The notes under the pieces are model-generated. The model was given only the letters and a program-made list of their open reading frames with translations. It was not told the DNA's origin and did no database searches. From Haloplanus natans DSM 17983 (GTDB taxonomy: Archaea > Halobacteriota > Halobacteria > Halobacteriales > Haloferacaceae), in the NCBI RefSeq assembly GCF_000427685.1, contig NZ_KE386573.1, positions 1,036,838-1,100,837 on the forward strand: a DNA stretch of 64,000 bases, written 5' to 3'. Within the stretch, counting starts at the first letter, position 1. Each line of letters starts with the position of its first letter. Positions 16,644 through 25,554 of the stretch are shown in pieces. The position numbers and the translations under genes are program-made.

Positions 16644-18740
16644 GTCGTCGACGATGTCGCTCCCGCCGGGCGGCAGGAACTCCTGAATTCTGTCCGGGCT
16701 GGCGATCTTCCGGACGAACGACTCGTCGACGAACCGCTCCTTGAAACGGCGATAACACAGCTTCGCGGCGTCGTTCTGGGCGTACTTCCCGGGTTCGAGG
16801 CGGAGGGTCGTCTCCGCCTCCGGTTCGATTGCCGACGGCGGCCCGCCGATCACGCGCGTCTCCGGGTCGCACTGGATCCCCACCGTCACGCTCGCGCTCA
16901 CGTCGCGGAAGTAGGTGCGGTCGCCACGGATGACGAACCCTCCTTTCTCGATGTACTCGCCGCTCTCGGGCGTCTTCGACACCTGGTCCGGTTCGACCAT
17001 GTACGCGTCGCCAGCGAACCGGCCGTCCTTCCAGACCGAGGAGTAGGCAACGGCGAACTGCGCGGCCTCTTCGAGGCTCGACTCGGGGAAATCCACCGCA
17101 CGCGCCTTCTCGCTCGGCCCCGTCGCCTTCAGGAGCGTCACCGGTCCCCCGTGGGCCTGCGCGTGGAAGAAGCGGTCGTTGCCCTCCATGTACTTTTTGA
17201 CCAGTGCCTCGTTTTCGTCGGCGTTCCGCCCGCCGACGACGAGGAAGCCGTCGCTCGTGTGGAACCAGCGGAACTCCTCGTACCAGTGTTCGGGTTGTTT
17301 GATCGGCACCGACGACATCGAGAGCCAGTCCCGGTCTTTCGGCTCCTCGTCTACCGGTTCCGCCTCGTCGCCGTCGTCGGCCTCCCACTCCTCGCGCCGC
17401 CGCTTCACCGCCTCGAGTTCCTCGCGCGTGTTTTCGATCGCCGCCAGTGCCCCCTCCTTTTTCTCCTCGACCCGCTTTGCCTCCGTGTACCGTTCGTCCG
17501 CGTTCTTTTCGACGCCCATCGAGGGGTCGACCGGCACCCGCGTCCCGTCGAGGTCGACCGTCACCGTCCCCTCCTTGGCGTTCAGGTCGACGACCGCCTC
17601 GGCGGCCGGAATGCCGCGTTCCGCGCCCTCGGCGAGCGTCTCCTCTATCTCGTCCCAGCCGCGACCCTCCTCGCGCGCGCCCCGGACCGTCGAGATGATG
17701 TCGTCGACGAGGTCGTAGTTGGCATAGAGCGCCTCGGCGCGCTCCCGTTCGGCCTGGGCGTCCTCGTCGAACCCTTCGATCGCCCCCTCTTGCTGCTCGA
17801 TGATGCGTTCCTGTTTCGCGATTTCGGCCTCGAAATCCGGGCGTTCCCGCCCCGTCGACGTCTCCTCTTCGGGTTCGCGCTCGAGGCGGTAGAAGTAGTC
17901 GTCGACGGCGGTGTTGAAGGAGTCGTACACCTCCGCGTCCAGCCCCTCGCGCTCTTTCAGAGGGAACGGCGTCACGTCGACGACCCGGTCGTCGTCGAGA
18001 TAGACGCGGGGGTCGATGTCACCCTCCCGGAGTCGCTCGGCCAGACGGTCGATGGCGTCGTAGAGGTCGTGGTACACGTCGTCGTCGGCGTCGGCGATGT
18101 CGAGGGCCTTCTCGACGCCCGCCCGGGAACAGAGTTCCTCGCCGTAGAGGCCGCCGAAGTTGAGCTGGGTGGCGAGCGTGCGCACCACGTCCGTATCGGA
18201 CTCCTCCATCCGCCGGACGAAGGCGTCGTAGTCCATCGTCAGCGGGTGGATGCGGGACTCGGGAAAGCCGTACTGCGACCCCGGCGCGACCGTCCGCGAT
18301 TTCAGGCGGACGGTCTCTAAACTCCGGATCACCTCTCCCGACTCGTCCAACACCGCGACGTTTCCCTGTCCGAACAGTTCGGCGACGATGCGGGTGTTCG
18401 CGTCCTCGCGTTCGAACTCGAAGACGAGGATGCGGTCGAACTCGTACTGCTCCACGCCGACGAAATCGGCGCCGCTCAGGCGGTTCCGGAGCATCATCGC
18501 GAAGTTCGGCGGGCGTCCCGGTGCGTCCGCGACGTGGTCCGGGTCGGCGACGTGGGCGCGTTTCACCTCGCCAACCTCGATCAGCAGTTCGACGCGGCCG
18601 CGGTCGAAATCCCGCATCCGAAACCGGAGGAGGTCGTCGTCGTAGAGGTAGGCCTTGTCGACTTTCGCGCCCTCGTACCGGTTGAGTTCGGTGCGGAGAG
18701 CGGCGAGGTCGACGCTCGTCAGTTCCCGCTTCGCGTCCAT
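16641..18740 (-). CDS. rqcH: Ribosome rescue factor RqcH / NEMF (NFACT family)
   Basis: The protein has 699 residues. NFACT-N occupies about 1-220 (MDAKRELTSVDLAALRTELN, DRILVFEFE, then GQGNVAVLDESGEVIRSLE), two coiled-coil arms about 330-400 and 440-500, and NFACT-R about 520-640 (WYEEFRWFHTSDGFLVVGGRNADENE, with FHAQAHGGPVTLLK). The family binds tRNA on released 50S subunits and marks stalled nascent chains with C-terminal tails (known in bacteria and eukaryotes, inferred here). The ATG 18740 is chosen; an upstream extension has no family similarity. Confidence 0.93.
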   Translation of the reverse strand: MDAKRELTSVDLAALRTELNRYEGAKVDKAYLYDDDLLRFRMRDFDRGRVELLIEVGEVKRAHVADPDHVADAPGRPPNFAMMLRNRLSGADFVGVEQYEFDRILVFEFEREDANTRIVAELFGQGNVAVLDESGEVIRSLETVRLKSRTVAPGSQYGFPESRIHPLTMDYDAFVRRMEESDTDVVRTLATQLNFGGLYGEELCSRAGVEKALDIADADDDVYHDLYDAIDRLAERLREGDIDPRVYLDDDRVVDVTPFPLKEREGLDAEVYDSFNTAVDDYFYRLEREPEEETSTGRERPDFEAEIAKQERIIEQQEGAIEGFDEDAQAERERAEALYANYDLVDDIISTVRGAREEGRGWDEIEETLAEGAERGIPAAEAVVDLNAKEGTVTVDLDGTRVPVDPSMGVEKNADERYTEAKRVEEKKEGALAAIENTREELEAVKRRREEWEADDGDEAEPVDEEPKDRDWLSMSSVPIKQPEHWYEEFRWFHTSDGFLVVGGRNADENEALVKKYMEGNDRFFHAQAHGGPVTLLKATGPSEKARAVDFPESSLEEAAQFAVAYSSVWKDGRFAGDAYMVEPDQVSKTPESGEYIEKGGFVIRGDRTYFRDVSASVTVGIQCDPETRVIGGPPSAIEPEAETTLRLEPGKYAQNDAAKLCYRRFKERFVDESFVRKIASPDRIQEFLPPGGSDIVDD

Positions 18741-18861
18741 ATTCGACTTTCTCGGCCCGGCCGAAAAGGCGTGTCGTTGTGGCCCTAGGGTATCGCTCCG
18801 CGCGTCAGTACGAAGACGTTCGCGGACACTCCTTTTGATGACGAGGAGCAACCATCGGCGG

Positions 18862-19164
18862 ATGACCGATCGGGAGGCCGAACTTCGTCAACTGGTAGCC
18901 GAACTCCGGAAACACGAGGCCGTCGACGACGCGTTTCTCGCGAAGAGCTTCACCGACCGTCTCGTTATCGTCGACATCGGCGACGGCGAGGCGGTTCCGG
19001 CGGCGGTGAGGGATCGACTCGCGGACCACGACGTACGCGACGCCGACGAAACGTACGGGATCGGCGCCGGCGGGTCGTTCACCGGCGACGTGGGCGATGC
19101 CGCGCGACACCACTTCGTCGACCTCCGGACCCGCGGCTCGCACCAGTCCTACGTCGTGGACTGA
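18862..19164 (+). CDS. Conserved haloarchaeal hypothetical protein, 100 aa
   Basis: The protein has a small acidic alpha/beta fold: an N-terminal helix (EAELRQLVAELRKHEAVDDA), strand RLVIVDIGDGE, AVRDRLADHDVRDADETYGI, and the end HHFVDLRTRGSHQSYVVD. I do not recognise a named family. ATG 18862 gives the only plausible start. It is divergent from the RqcH gene. Its TGA stop is the first base group of palindromic element copy I. Confidence 0.65.
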   Translation: MTDREAELRQLVAELRKHEAVDDAFLAKSFTDRLVIVDIGDGEAVPAAVRDRLADHDVRDADETYGIGAGGSFTGDVGDAARHHFVDLRTRGSHQSYVVD

Positions 19165-19230
19165 TCGTGTTCATTGCACCGGCGTGTTGCCGCCCCCGTT
19201 CGGCAACACACTGGTACTGAGTTCCAATAC
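19162..19230 (+). repeat. Stop-anchored palindromic element, copy I
   Basis: It starts on the TGA stop at 19162. tcgtgttcattg is followed by stem accggcgtgttgcc (19178-19191) and ggcaacacactggt (19202-19215), 13 of 14 pairs counting one G.T, and then tactgagttccaatac. The flanks resemble those of copies G and H (tcatt and cagttcca). Confidence 0.55.
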
Positions 19231-19234
19231 TCAG

Positions 19235-19262
19235 CACGAGGGGCGCGAGCGCGCCCCTCGTG
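19235..19262. other. Perfect 12 bp hairpin in leader of glycosyltransferase gene
   Basis: cacgaggggcgc (19235-19246) pairs without mismatch with gcgcccctcgtg (19251-19262) around gagc. No T-run follows. It may end the upstream transcript or structure the 5' region of the next gene. Confidence 0.55.
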
Positions 19263-19309
19263 GGCCGGCAGTGCGAACCGTTATGGTCGCCGAGTCGGTG
19301 TGGTCGGAT

Positions 19310-20212
19310 ATGGACCTCTCGGTAGTGGTACCGACCCTCGACGGCCGGGATCAACTCGCTGCGGGGCTAGACGCCCTGACGGCCCACGTCCCGGACGCCG
19401 AGGTGGTCGTCGTCAACGGTCCGTCGACCGATGGCACTACCGGGATGATTCGCGACCGAGACGACGTGGCCGTGCTGGTCGAGGTGTCGACCCGGACCGA
19501 GAACGTCGCTCGAAACGCCGGCCTCGAAGCCGTGACTGGCGACGTGGTCGCGATTCTCCGACACGACTTCGTGATCGAACCCTCGTGGTTCGATGGTCTC
19601 GAAGATGGCCTCGACGAGGCGCCGGTCGTCACCGGCCCGACCCACCGGACGCTCGACGGCGGCATGACGACCGAGGAGTCCGAAACCAAACGGATCGGCT
19701 CCCGCGAAGTGACCTACTTCAACGAGGGCAACGTCGCTTTCCGACGCCCCGTACTCGACGCCCTCGACGGGTTCGACGAGTATCTGGAGACCGGCGGCGA
19801 CCAGGACGCCGCCCACCGCCTCGCCGGCCTCGACTACGCCGTGGCGTGGCGCCCCGCCATGTGCGTCCGGCAGGAGTACTCCGCCGACGGCGGCGTTACG
19901 ACGGGCGACCGCGGCGCCGAGTTCCGGGCGCTCGCCTACCGCCTCGTGAAGAACTACGGCGTCCGACCCGCCGCGGCCACGGGGACGACCCGGCGAGCCC
20001 TGCGTGACGCCCTCGGCGCCGGCCGCGAGGTGCTCCGTGGCGACCTGCCACCCACCGAGTGGTTCGCGAGCGGACGGGCCGTCGTCACCGGCACCGCCCG
20101 CGGGGCCGTCGACGGCCTCGTCGCCCGCGCCAGGGATCGGTCGCCGGCGCGAAACCCCCACGGCGTCTCCGACCGCTCCGACCGCGCAGTCGCGCTGTAC
20201 GACTGGCGCTGA
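19310..20212 (+). CDS. GT2-like glycosyltransferase
   Basis: The protein has 300 residues. The family-2 nucleotide-sugar fold starts at once: MDLSVVVPTLDGRDQLAAGL, VVVVNGPSTDGT, ENVARNAGLEAVTGDVVAILRHDF; the last replaces the usual DDD metal site with RHD, so metal binding is uncertain. FNEGNVAFRRPVLDALDGFDEYLETGGDQDAAHRL is the acceptor-side ED-type region. There are no membrane helices. An in-frame ATG at 19283 would add nine residues; 19310 fits the family start. It probably makes a surface glycan or glycolipid, which is inference. Confidence 0.82.
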   Translation: MDLSVVVPTLDGRDQLAAGLDALTAHVPDAEVVVVNGPSTDGTTGMIRDRDDVAVLVEVSTRTENVARNAGLEAVTGDVVAILRHDFVIEPSWFDGLEDGLDEAPVVTGPTHRTLDGGMTTEESETKRIGSREVTYFNEGNVAFRRPVLDALDGFDEYLETGGDQDAAHRLAGLDYAVAWRPAMCVRQEYSADGGVTTGDRGAEFRALAYRLVKNYGVRPAAATGTTRRALRDALGAGREVLRGDLPPTEWFASGRAVVTGTARGAVDGLVARARDRSPARNPHGVSDRSDRAVALYDWR

Positions 20213-20247
20213 TGGTCGTGTTCCGTGCTAGCCCGACTCCGACAACG

Positions 20248-20256
20248 CATATATAG
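20248..20256 (+). promoter_or_regulatory. TATA box of thermosome gene
   Basis: The bases gcatatata, preceded by cgacaac, lie 27-35 bp before ATG 20283. This is the clearest TATA box in the window, as expected for a strongly expressed heat-shock gene. Confidence 0.65.
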
Positions 20257-20282
20257 AACTGCAAGCGTCCCTTTCTGTGACC

Positions 20283-21848
20283 ATGAGTACCCGTATGCAG
20301 CAACCGCTGTACATTCTCACCGAGGACACGCAGCGGACCCAGGGCCGATCGGCTCAGGAGTCCAACATTCGCGCGGGGAAAGCCGTCGCGAACGCCGTCC
20401 GAACCACGCTCGGGCCACGAGGCATGGACAAGATGCTCGTCGACGCCTCCGGAACCGTCGTCGTCACGAACGACGGCGCGACCATCCTCGGTGAGATGGA
20501 CATCGAACACCCGGCGGCGAAGATGATCGTCGAAGCCGCCGAAACACAGGAGGAGGCCGTCGGCGACGGCACCACGACGGCGGCCGTCCTCGCGGGTGAA
20601 CTCCTCGTACGCGCCGAGGACCTTCTCGACGCCGACCTCCACCCAACGGTCGTCGTCGAGGGGTACGACGAGGCCGCCGGCATCGCGTTGGCCGCCATCG
20701 ACGAGGTGACGCTTCAGGAGGCGCTCGACGACGACTTGCTCGTCCGCGTCGCCGAGTCGAGCATGACCGGGAAGGGGACGGGCGACGTCTCCGCCGAGAC
20801 GCTCGCGGACCGCGTCGTCGCGGCCGTCCGGCACGTCACCGACGGCGACATCGACCGCGAGAGCATTCACGTCACCACACACACGGGCGCGAGTTCGAGC
20901 GCGACTCGTCTGATCGAGGGGGTCGTCGTCGACAAGGAGCCCCTGTCCGACGCCATGCCCCGGTCGATCCCCGACGCGACCGTTGCGGTCGTGGACGTGA
21001 AACTCGACGTACGCAAGGGGGCGGTCGACACCGAGTACTCGATCACGAGCGTCGACCAGTTGGACGCCGCACTCGACGCCGAGGAGACGGAGCTCCGCGG
21101 TTACGCGTCGGCGCTCGCCGACGCCGGTGTCGACGTCCTCTTCTGTACGAAGAAGATCGACGACCGCGTCGCCAGCCACCTCACCCGCGCCGGCATCCTC
21201 GCGTTCGGCAACGTGTCGGGGAGCGACGCCACCGCCATCGCCCGCGCGGTCGGCGCGCGCCGACTCGGCACGGTGGTGGATATCGACCCCGACGACCTCG
21301 GCCACGCCGACGCGGTCGACATCGAGCGCTTCGGCGGCGACGACCTCGTCGTCGTCGAGGGTGGTGTGGCCGCGGCGGCCGTGACCCTCCTTCTCCGGGG
21401 CGGCACCGAACACGTCGTCGACGAACTCGAACGCGCGGTGACGGACGCCGTCGACGGCGTCGTCGCCGCGGTCGAATCCGGCGGGGTGGTCCCCGGCGCC
21501 GGCGCGACCGAAATCGCGGTCGCGAGCCGCGTCCGCGAGGCAGCCTCGCGGATCGCCGGCCGCAAACAGCTCGCGGTCGAGGCCTTCGCCGACGCGGTGG
21601 AGGCCATCCCGCGCACGCTCGCCGAGAACACCGGCATGGACCCCATCGACGCGCTGGTCGATCTGCGCACCCACCACGAACGCGAGGGGCGCGCGGGCAT
21701 CATCGCCAGCGGGCGTAGCGGGGTCGTCGGCGACCCGGTCGAGCACGGTATCCTCGACCCCGCGGCGGTGAAACGCGAGGCGATCGGGTCCGCCGCCGAA
21801 GCCGCGACGATGATCCTCCGCATCGACGATGTGATCGCGGCGCGCTGA
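20283..21848 (+). CDS. Thermosome subunit (group II chaperonin)
   Basis: An ATP-driven folding chamber subunit of 521 residues. The equatorial ATP motifs are [21 protein letters not shown] and [17 protein letters not shown]; the apical part has [15 protein letters not shown]; the C-terminal part has [12 protein letters not shown] and [11 protein letters not shown]. The C-terminus stops at RIDDVIAAR, without the Gly/Met-rich tail of many subunits, as in shorter haloarchaeal paralogues (Cct3-like, from memory). A second in-frame ATG lies 6 bp upstream. The TGA stop starts palindromic element copy B. Confidence 0.95.
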   Translation: MSTRMQQPLYILTEDTQRTQGRSAQESNIRAGKAVANAVRTTLGPRGMDKMLVDASGTVVVTNDGATILGEMDIEHPAAKMIVEAAETQEEAVGDGTTTAAVLAGELLVRAEDLLDADLHPTVVVEGYDEAAGIALAAIDEVTLQEALDDDLLVRVAESSMTGKGTGDVSAETLADRVVAAVRHVTDGDIDRESIHVTTHTGASSSATRLIEGVVVDKEPLSDAMPRSIPDATVAVVDVKLDVRKGAVDTEYSITSVDQLDAALDAEETELRGYASALADAGVDVLFCTKKIDDRVASHLTRAGILAFGNVSGSDATAIARAVGARRLGTVVDIDPDDLGHADAVDIERFGGDDLVVVEGGVAAAAVTLLLRGGTEHVVDELERAVTDAVDGVVAAVESGGVVPGAGATEIAVASRVREAASRIAGRKQLAVEAFADAVEAIPRTLAENTGMDPIDALVDLRTHHEREGRAGIIASGRSGVVGDPVEHGILDPAAVKREAIGSAAEAATMILRIDDVIAAR

Positions 21849-21918
21849 TCGGGAGTTTCGGAAGTCGTCGTCGATTCTCGCCGGGACGATCCGACGGGAA
21901 TCCACGGACAGGTACGGC
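21846..21918 (+). repeat. Stop-anchored palindromic element, copy B
   Basis: It starts on the thermosome TGA stop. The stem gattctcgccgg (21873-21884) pairs with ccgacgggaatc (21891-21902), 12 bp with one mismatch and one G.T, around loop gacgat. It aligns with copy A without gaps. It lies between convergent genes. Confidence 0.6.
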
Positions 21919-21932
21919 GGCCCCTCCGTGAA

Positions 21933-22709
21933 TCATTCAGTGCCGTCGATTTCCACCGCGTTGCCGGGCGAGAGACCGAACCACTCGTCGCCGCGGCCGT
22001 CGTTCACGTCGCACTCGACGTAGCCGTGGCTGCCGACGACGACCAGCGGGTTCCCGGGATCGACCGCCCCGAACGTCTCCCCGACGGGCACCTCCTCGCC
22101 GTTCACCCGCACCACGTCCCGCCCGCCGAGGAAGTCGCCGGGGACGTTCGTGATCACGTTCCCGAAGCCGTCGACGGCGACGACGAACCCCTCGGCGCCG
22201 TCGCCCTCGACCGTCGCTTCGGGGAGCTGACAGTCGACCGGCTCGGCGGGCGTCAGGCGGTCGAGGCTGTCGAGGGCGTCGACGCCCCCGCTCGTGACCA
22301 TCTCGTGAATCTCCGCCGCCAGCGGCGCGAACACGTCGCGGCCGTGGAAGGTGGTCGAATCCGGGTCCCCGGGGTCGGCGTGGAACCAGTCCACGCCGGC
22401 GTCGGCGTCGGCCCCGATCCGTCGAGCCGCGGGGACGAGGAGGCCGTTGTCCGGGCCGACGAGGGTGTGATCGCCGGCGCGGGCGACGAGAACGGCGCGG
22501 TCGGTGCCGACGCCGGGGTCGACGACGGCGAGGTGGGTCGCCGGGGGGAAGGTGGGGAGGACTTCGCGGAGCCAGAACGCCGACGCGCGGATCGCCCCCC
22601 GCGGCAGGTCGTGGCTCACGTCGACGAGTCGGGCGTCGCTTCGCTGCAGGACGACGCCTTTCATCGCGGCCGGATACGGGGAGCCGAAGTCGGAGGCGAG
22701 CGTGATCAT
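21933..22709 (-). CDS. S-adenosyl-L-methionine hydrolase (DUF62 / SAM hydroxide adenosyltransferase)
   Basis: The protein has 258 residues. It has the N-terminal MITLASDFGSPYPAAMKG motif and VDVSHDLPRGAIRASAFWL; FPPATHLAVVDPGVGTDR carries the VVDPGVGT signature, and VGPDNGLL follows. The C-domain has GFGNVITN and an NGxxV strand. The family splits SAM to adenosine and methionine with hydroxide. Its ATG overlaps the stop of the NMN adenylyltransferase gene by 4 bp (ATGA), so both are translated from one message. The pairing suggests adenosyl or NAD cofactor upkeep, which is inference. Confidence 0.9.
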   Translation of the reverse strand: MITLASDFGSPYPAAMKGVVLQRSDARLVDVSHDLPRGAIRASAFWLREVLPTFPPATHLAVVDPGVGTDRAVLVARAGDHTLVGPDNGLLVPAARRIGADADAGVDWFHADPGDPDSTTFHGRDVFAPLAAEIHEMVTSGGVDALDSLDRLTPAEPVDCQLPEATVEGDGAEGFVVAVDGFGNVITNVPGDFLGGRDVVRVNGEEVPVGETFGAVDPGNPLVVVGSHGYVECDVNDGRGDEWFGLSPGNAVEIDGTE

Positions 22710-23221
22710 GGCCCGTTGGTGTCGGTTTCGCTCACCCGCTGAATGCGCCGGATGCCGCCGACTTCGTCGATTACCTCGACGACCGGATCGGGGACGAGAT
22801 GTTGCCACTCGCCGCCCTCGATCATCCGGTCGCGAAGCTCCGACCCCTCCAGTACGTCGCGGTTGAACATGGGCGATTGGCGCACCTCGACGCCCGCCTC
22901 CTCGAACAGCTGGATGACGAGCGGGTTGTTGGAGTAGCCCACGTCGAAGGAAGGCGACATGCTCTGGACGTGACTCACCCAGACCGAGTTGCGGTCCAGA
23001 TCCTCGATGGGGACGACGTACGTCGTACAGTCGAACTCCGCGACGGATTTGGTGACCATCATCACCCGCTCGCCCGCGGTGAACGGGTCACGCGTCGTGT
23101 GGGAGTGACCGGCACTGCCGATACCGAGAACGAGTTCGTCGACCTCGGAGACGATTTCGGCAACCATCCGGTGGTGGCCGTCGTGATACGGCTGGAACCG
23201 GCCGATGTAGAACCCCCGCAT
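22706..23221 (-). CDS. Nicotinamide-nucleotide adenylyltransferase
   Basis: The protein has 171 residues and makes NAD from NMN and ATP. It has MRGFYIGRFQPYHDGHHRMV with the HxGH nucleotidyl-transfer motif, GIGSAGHSHTTRDPFTAGERVMM and FNRDVLEGSELRDRMIEG with the C-terminal SxxR ATP site. The ATG at 23221 gives the archaeal family start; the longer frame upstream has no similarity. It is the first gene of a two-gene operon with the SAM hydrolase. Confidence 0.93.
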   Translation of the reverse strand: MRGFYIGRFQPYHDGHHRMVAEIVSEVDELVLGIGSAGHSHTTRDPFTAGERVMMVTKSVAEFDCTTYVVPIEDLDRNSVWVSHVQSMSPSFDVGYSNNPLVIQLFEEAGVEVRQSPMFNRDVLEGSELRDRMIEGGEWQHLVPDPVVEVIDEVGGIRRIQRVSETDTNGP

Positions 23222-23387
23222 GATGTCGACGTACACGCCCGTGTTCATAAAATCGACGAGTTCCGGTGTCGTCCGAATTCGGGCGGAAGACGGGTTCAAA
23301 ACGGCGGCTCTCGCCATCATAAACGATACTCAGGGGGAGAAAGTATATCAGTCGCTAACCCTTCAGTTCGACCAACGATACCGTTCT

Positions 23388-25505
23388 ATGAACGACGACA
23401 CGAACACGGACAAGCGCCCGGCCGACGGCGCGGAACGGGTCGACGACGACCCGGCCCGTGACGACGCTGGCGGGGCCGACGAATGGGAAGACGACGTCCC
23501 TGTCCCGTCCGGACCGGAACCCGGTGACCAACCGGGTGACGGCGCGGACGAGGGGTCCATCGAGGACCTCGGCAGCGACGTCCAGATCGACGCCGAAATC
23601 GACGAGGACGCGGAGGACGGCCTCCTCGGTGGGCTCCAGATCGAGTCGACCGCCGAGATTCAGGTCCCCGACCGTCTGGTCGATCAGGTGATCGGACAGG
23701 AACACGCCCGCGACGTCGTGATGAAGGCGGCCAAACAGCGCCGACACGTCATGATGATCGGCTCGCCCGGGACGGGCAAGTCGATGCTCGCGAAGGCGAT
23801 GAGCGAACTCCTCCCCAAGGAGGAACTCCAAGACGTTCTCGTCTACCACAACCCCGACGACGGCAACGAACCGAAGGTTCGGACCGTGCCCTCGGGGAAG
23901 GGCGATCAGATCGTCGAGGCCCACAAGGAAGAGGCCCGCAAGCGCAACCAGATGCGCTCCTTTTTGATGTGGATCATCATCGCCATCGTGCTGGGCTACT
24001 CGCTGATCATCGCCGGGAACATCCTGCTCGGCATCCTCGCGGCCGGGATCATCTACCTCGCGTTCCGCTACGGCTCCCGTGGCTCCGACGCGATGATTCC
24101 GAACCTGATCGTGAACACCGCGGATCAGCAGACGGCGCCGTTCGAGGACGCCACGGGCGCCCACGCCGGCGCGCTGCTGGGCGACGTGCGCCACGACCCG
24201 TTCCAGTCCGGTGGCATGGAGACGCCCTCGCATGACCGCGTCGAACCGGGTGCCATCCACAAGGCCAACAAGGGCGTGCTGTTCATCGACGAGATCAACA
24301 CGCTCGACGTGCGCTCCCAGCAGCACCTGATGACGGCGATTCAGGAGGGCGAGTTCGGCATCACCGGCCAGTCCGAGCGCTCCTCGGGCGCGATGGTCCA
24401 GACCGAACCCGTCCCCTGTGATTTCGTCATGATCGCCGCCGGGAACCTCGACGCCATGGAGAACATGCACCCCGCGCTCCGCTCGCGGATCAAGGGCTAC
24501 GGCTACGAGGTGTACATGGACGACACCATCGAGGACACCCCGGAGATGCGCCGGAAGTACGCCCGGTTCATCGCCCAGGAAGTTGAAAAGGACGGCCGCC
24601 TGCCCCACTTCACCGACAAGGCCATCGAGGAGGTCATCCTCGAGGCCCGCCGACGCGCCGGCCGGAAAGGCCACCTGACCCTCGAACTCCGGAACCTCGG
24701 TGGTCTGGTCCGTGTCGCGGGCGACATCGCCCGCGCCGAAGACGCGGAGTACACCACCCGGGACCACATCCTGCAGGCGAAGGGCCGCTCCCGGAGTATC
24801 GAACAGCAGCTCGCGGACGACTACATCCAGCGCCGCAAGGACTACGAACTGCAGGTCAGCGAGGGGTACGTCGTCGGCCGCGTCAACGGACTCGCCGTGA
24901 TGGGCGAGGACTCCGGTATCGTCCTCCCCGTGATGGCCGAGGTGACGCCCTCGCAGGGTCCCGGCGAGGTCATCGCCACGGGCCAACTGAAGGAGATGGC
25001 TCAGGAAGCGGTGTCGAACGTCTCCGCCATCATCAAGAAGTTCTCGGACGAGGACATCACCCAGAAGGACATCCACATCCAGTTCGTGCAGGCGGGCGAG
25101 GGCGGCGTCGACGGCGACTCCGCCTCCATCACCGTCGCCACGGCGGTCATCAGCGCGTTGGAGGGCGTCGGCGTCGATCAGTCGCTCGCGATGACCGGCT
25201 CGCTCTCGGTCCGGGGTGACGTGCTCCCCGTCGGCGGCGTCACGCACAAGATCGAGGCCGCCGCCAAGACCGGCTGTGATCGGGTCATCATCCCCGAGGC
25301 CAACATGCAGGACGTGATGATCGAGGACGAGTACGAGGACATGATCGAGATCATCCCCGTCAGCCACATCAGCGAGGTGCTGGACGTGGCCCTCGAAGGC
25401 GAACCCGAGAAGGACTCGCTGGTCGACCGGCTCAAGACGATCACCGGCTCGGCGCTCGACAAACAGAGCGTCAACCAGGGCCCGAGCAGCCCCAGTCCGC
25501 AGTAG
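23388..25505 (+). CDS. lonB: ATP-dependent membrane protease LonB
   Basis: The archaeal membrane-anchored Lon has 705 residues. An acidic disordered lead (1-80) precedes the AAA+ domain with Walker A GSPGTGKS (125-132). Two membrane helices are inserted between Walker A and B (about 187-205 and 208-228: FLMWIIIAIVLGYSLIIAGN and the next stretch), then GVLFIDEINTLD (Walker B). The protease domain holds the Ser in GDSASITVATAVISAL and the Lys in GGVTHKIEAAAKTG. It is usually essential in haloarchaea. A TATA-like agtatatc is about 45 bp upstream. Confidence 0.95.
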   Translation: MNDDTNTDKRPADGAERVDDDPARDDAGGADEWEDDVPVPSGPEPGDQPGDGADEGSIEDLGSDVQIDAEIDEDAEDGLLGGLQIESTAEIQVPDRLVDQVIGQEHARDVVMKAAKQRRHVMMIGSPGTGKSMLAKAMSELLPKEELQDVLVYHNPDDGNEPKVRTVPSGKGDQIVEAHKEEARKRNQMRSFLMWIIIAIVLGYSLIIAGNILLGILAAGIIYLAFRYGSRGSDAMIPNLIVNTADQQTAPFEDATGAHAGALLGDVRHDPFQSGGMETPSHDRVEPGAIHKANKGVLFIDEINTLDVRSQQHLMTAIQEGEFGITGQSERSSGAMVQTEPVPCDFVMIAAGNLDAMENMHPALRSRIKGYGYEVYMDDTIEDTPEMRRKYARFIAQEVEKDGRLPHFTDKAIEEVILEARRRAGRKGHLTLELRNLGGLVRVAGDIARAEDAEYTTRDHILQAKGRSRSIEQQLADDYIQRRKDYELQVSEGYVVGRVNGLAVMGEDSGIVLPVMAEVTPSQGPGEVIATGQLKEMAQEAVSNVSAIIKKFSDEDITQKDIHIQFVQAGEGGVDGDSASITVATAVISALEGVGVDQSLAMTGSLSVRGDVLPVGGVTHKIEAAAKTGCDRVIIPEANMQDVMIEDEYEDMIEIIPVSHISEVLDVALEGEPEKDSLVDRLKTITGSALDKQSVNQGPSSPSPQ

Positions 25506-25554
25506 GGATTCGCGCCCGTCGACTTCCTGTTTCGACTCCGATGGGAGTTCGCTA

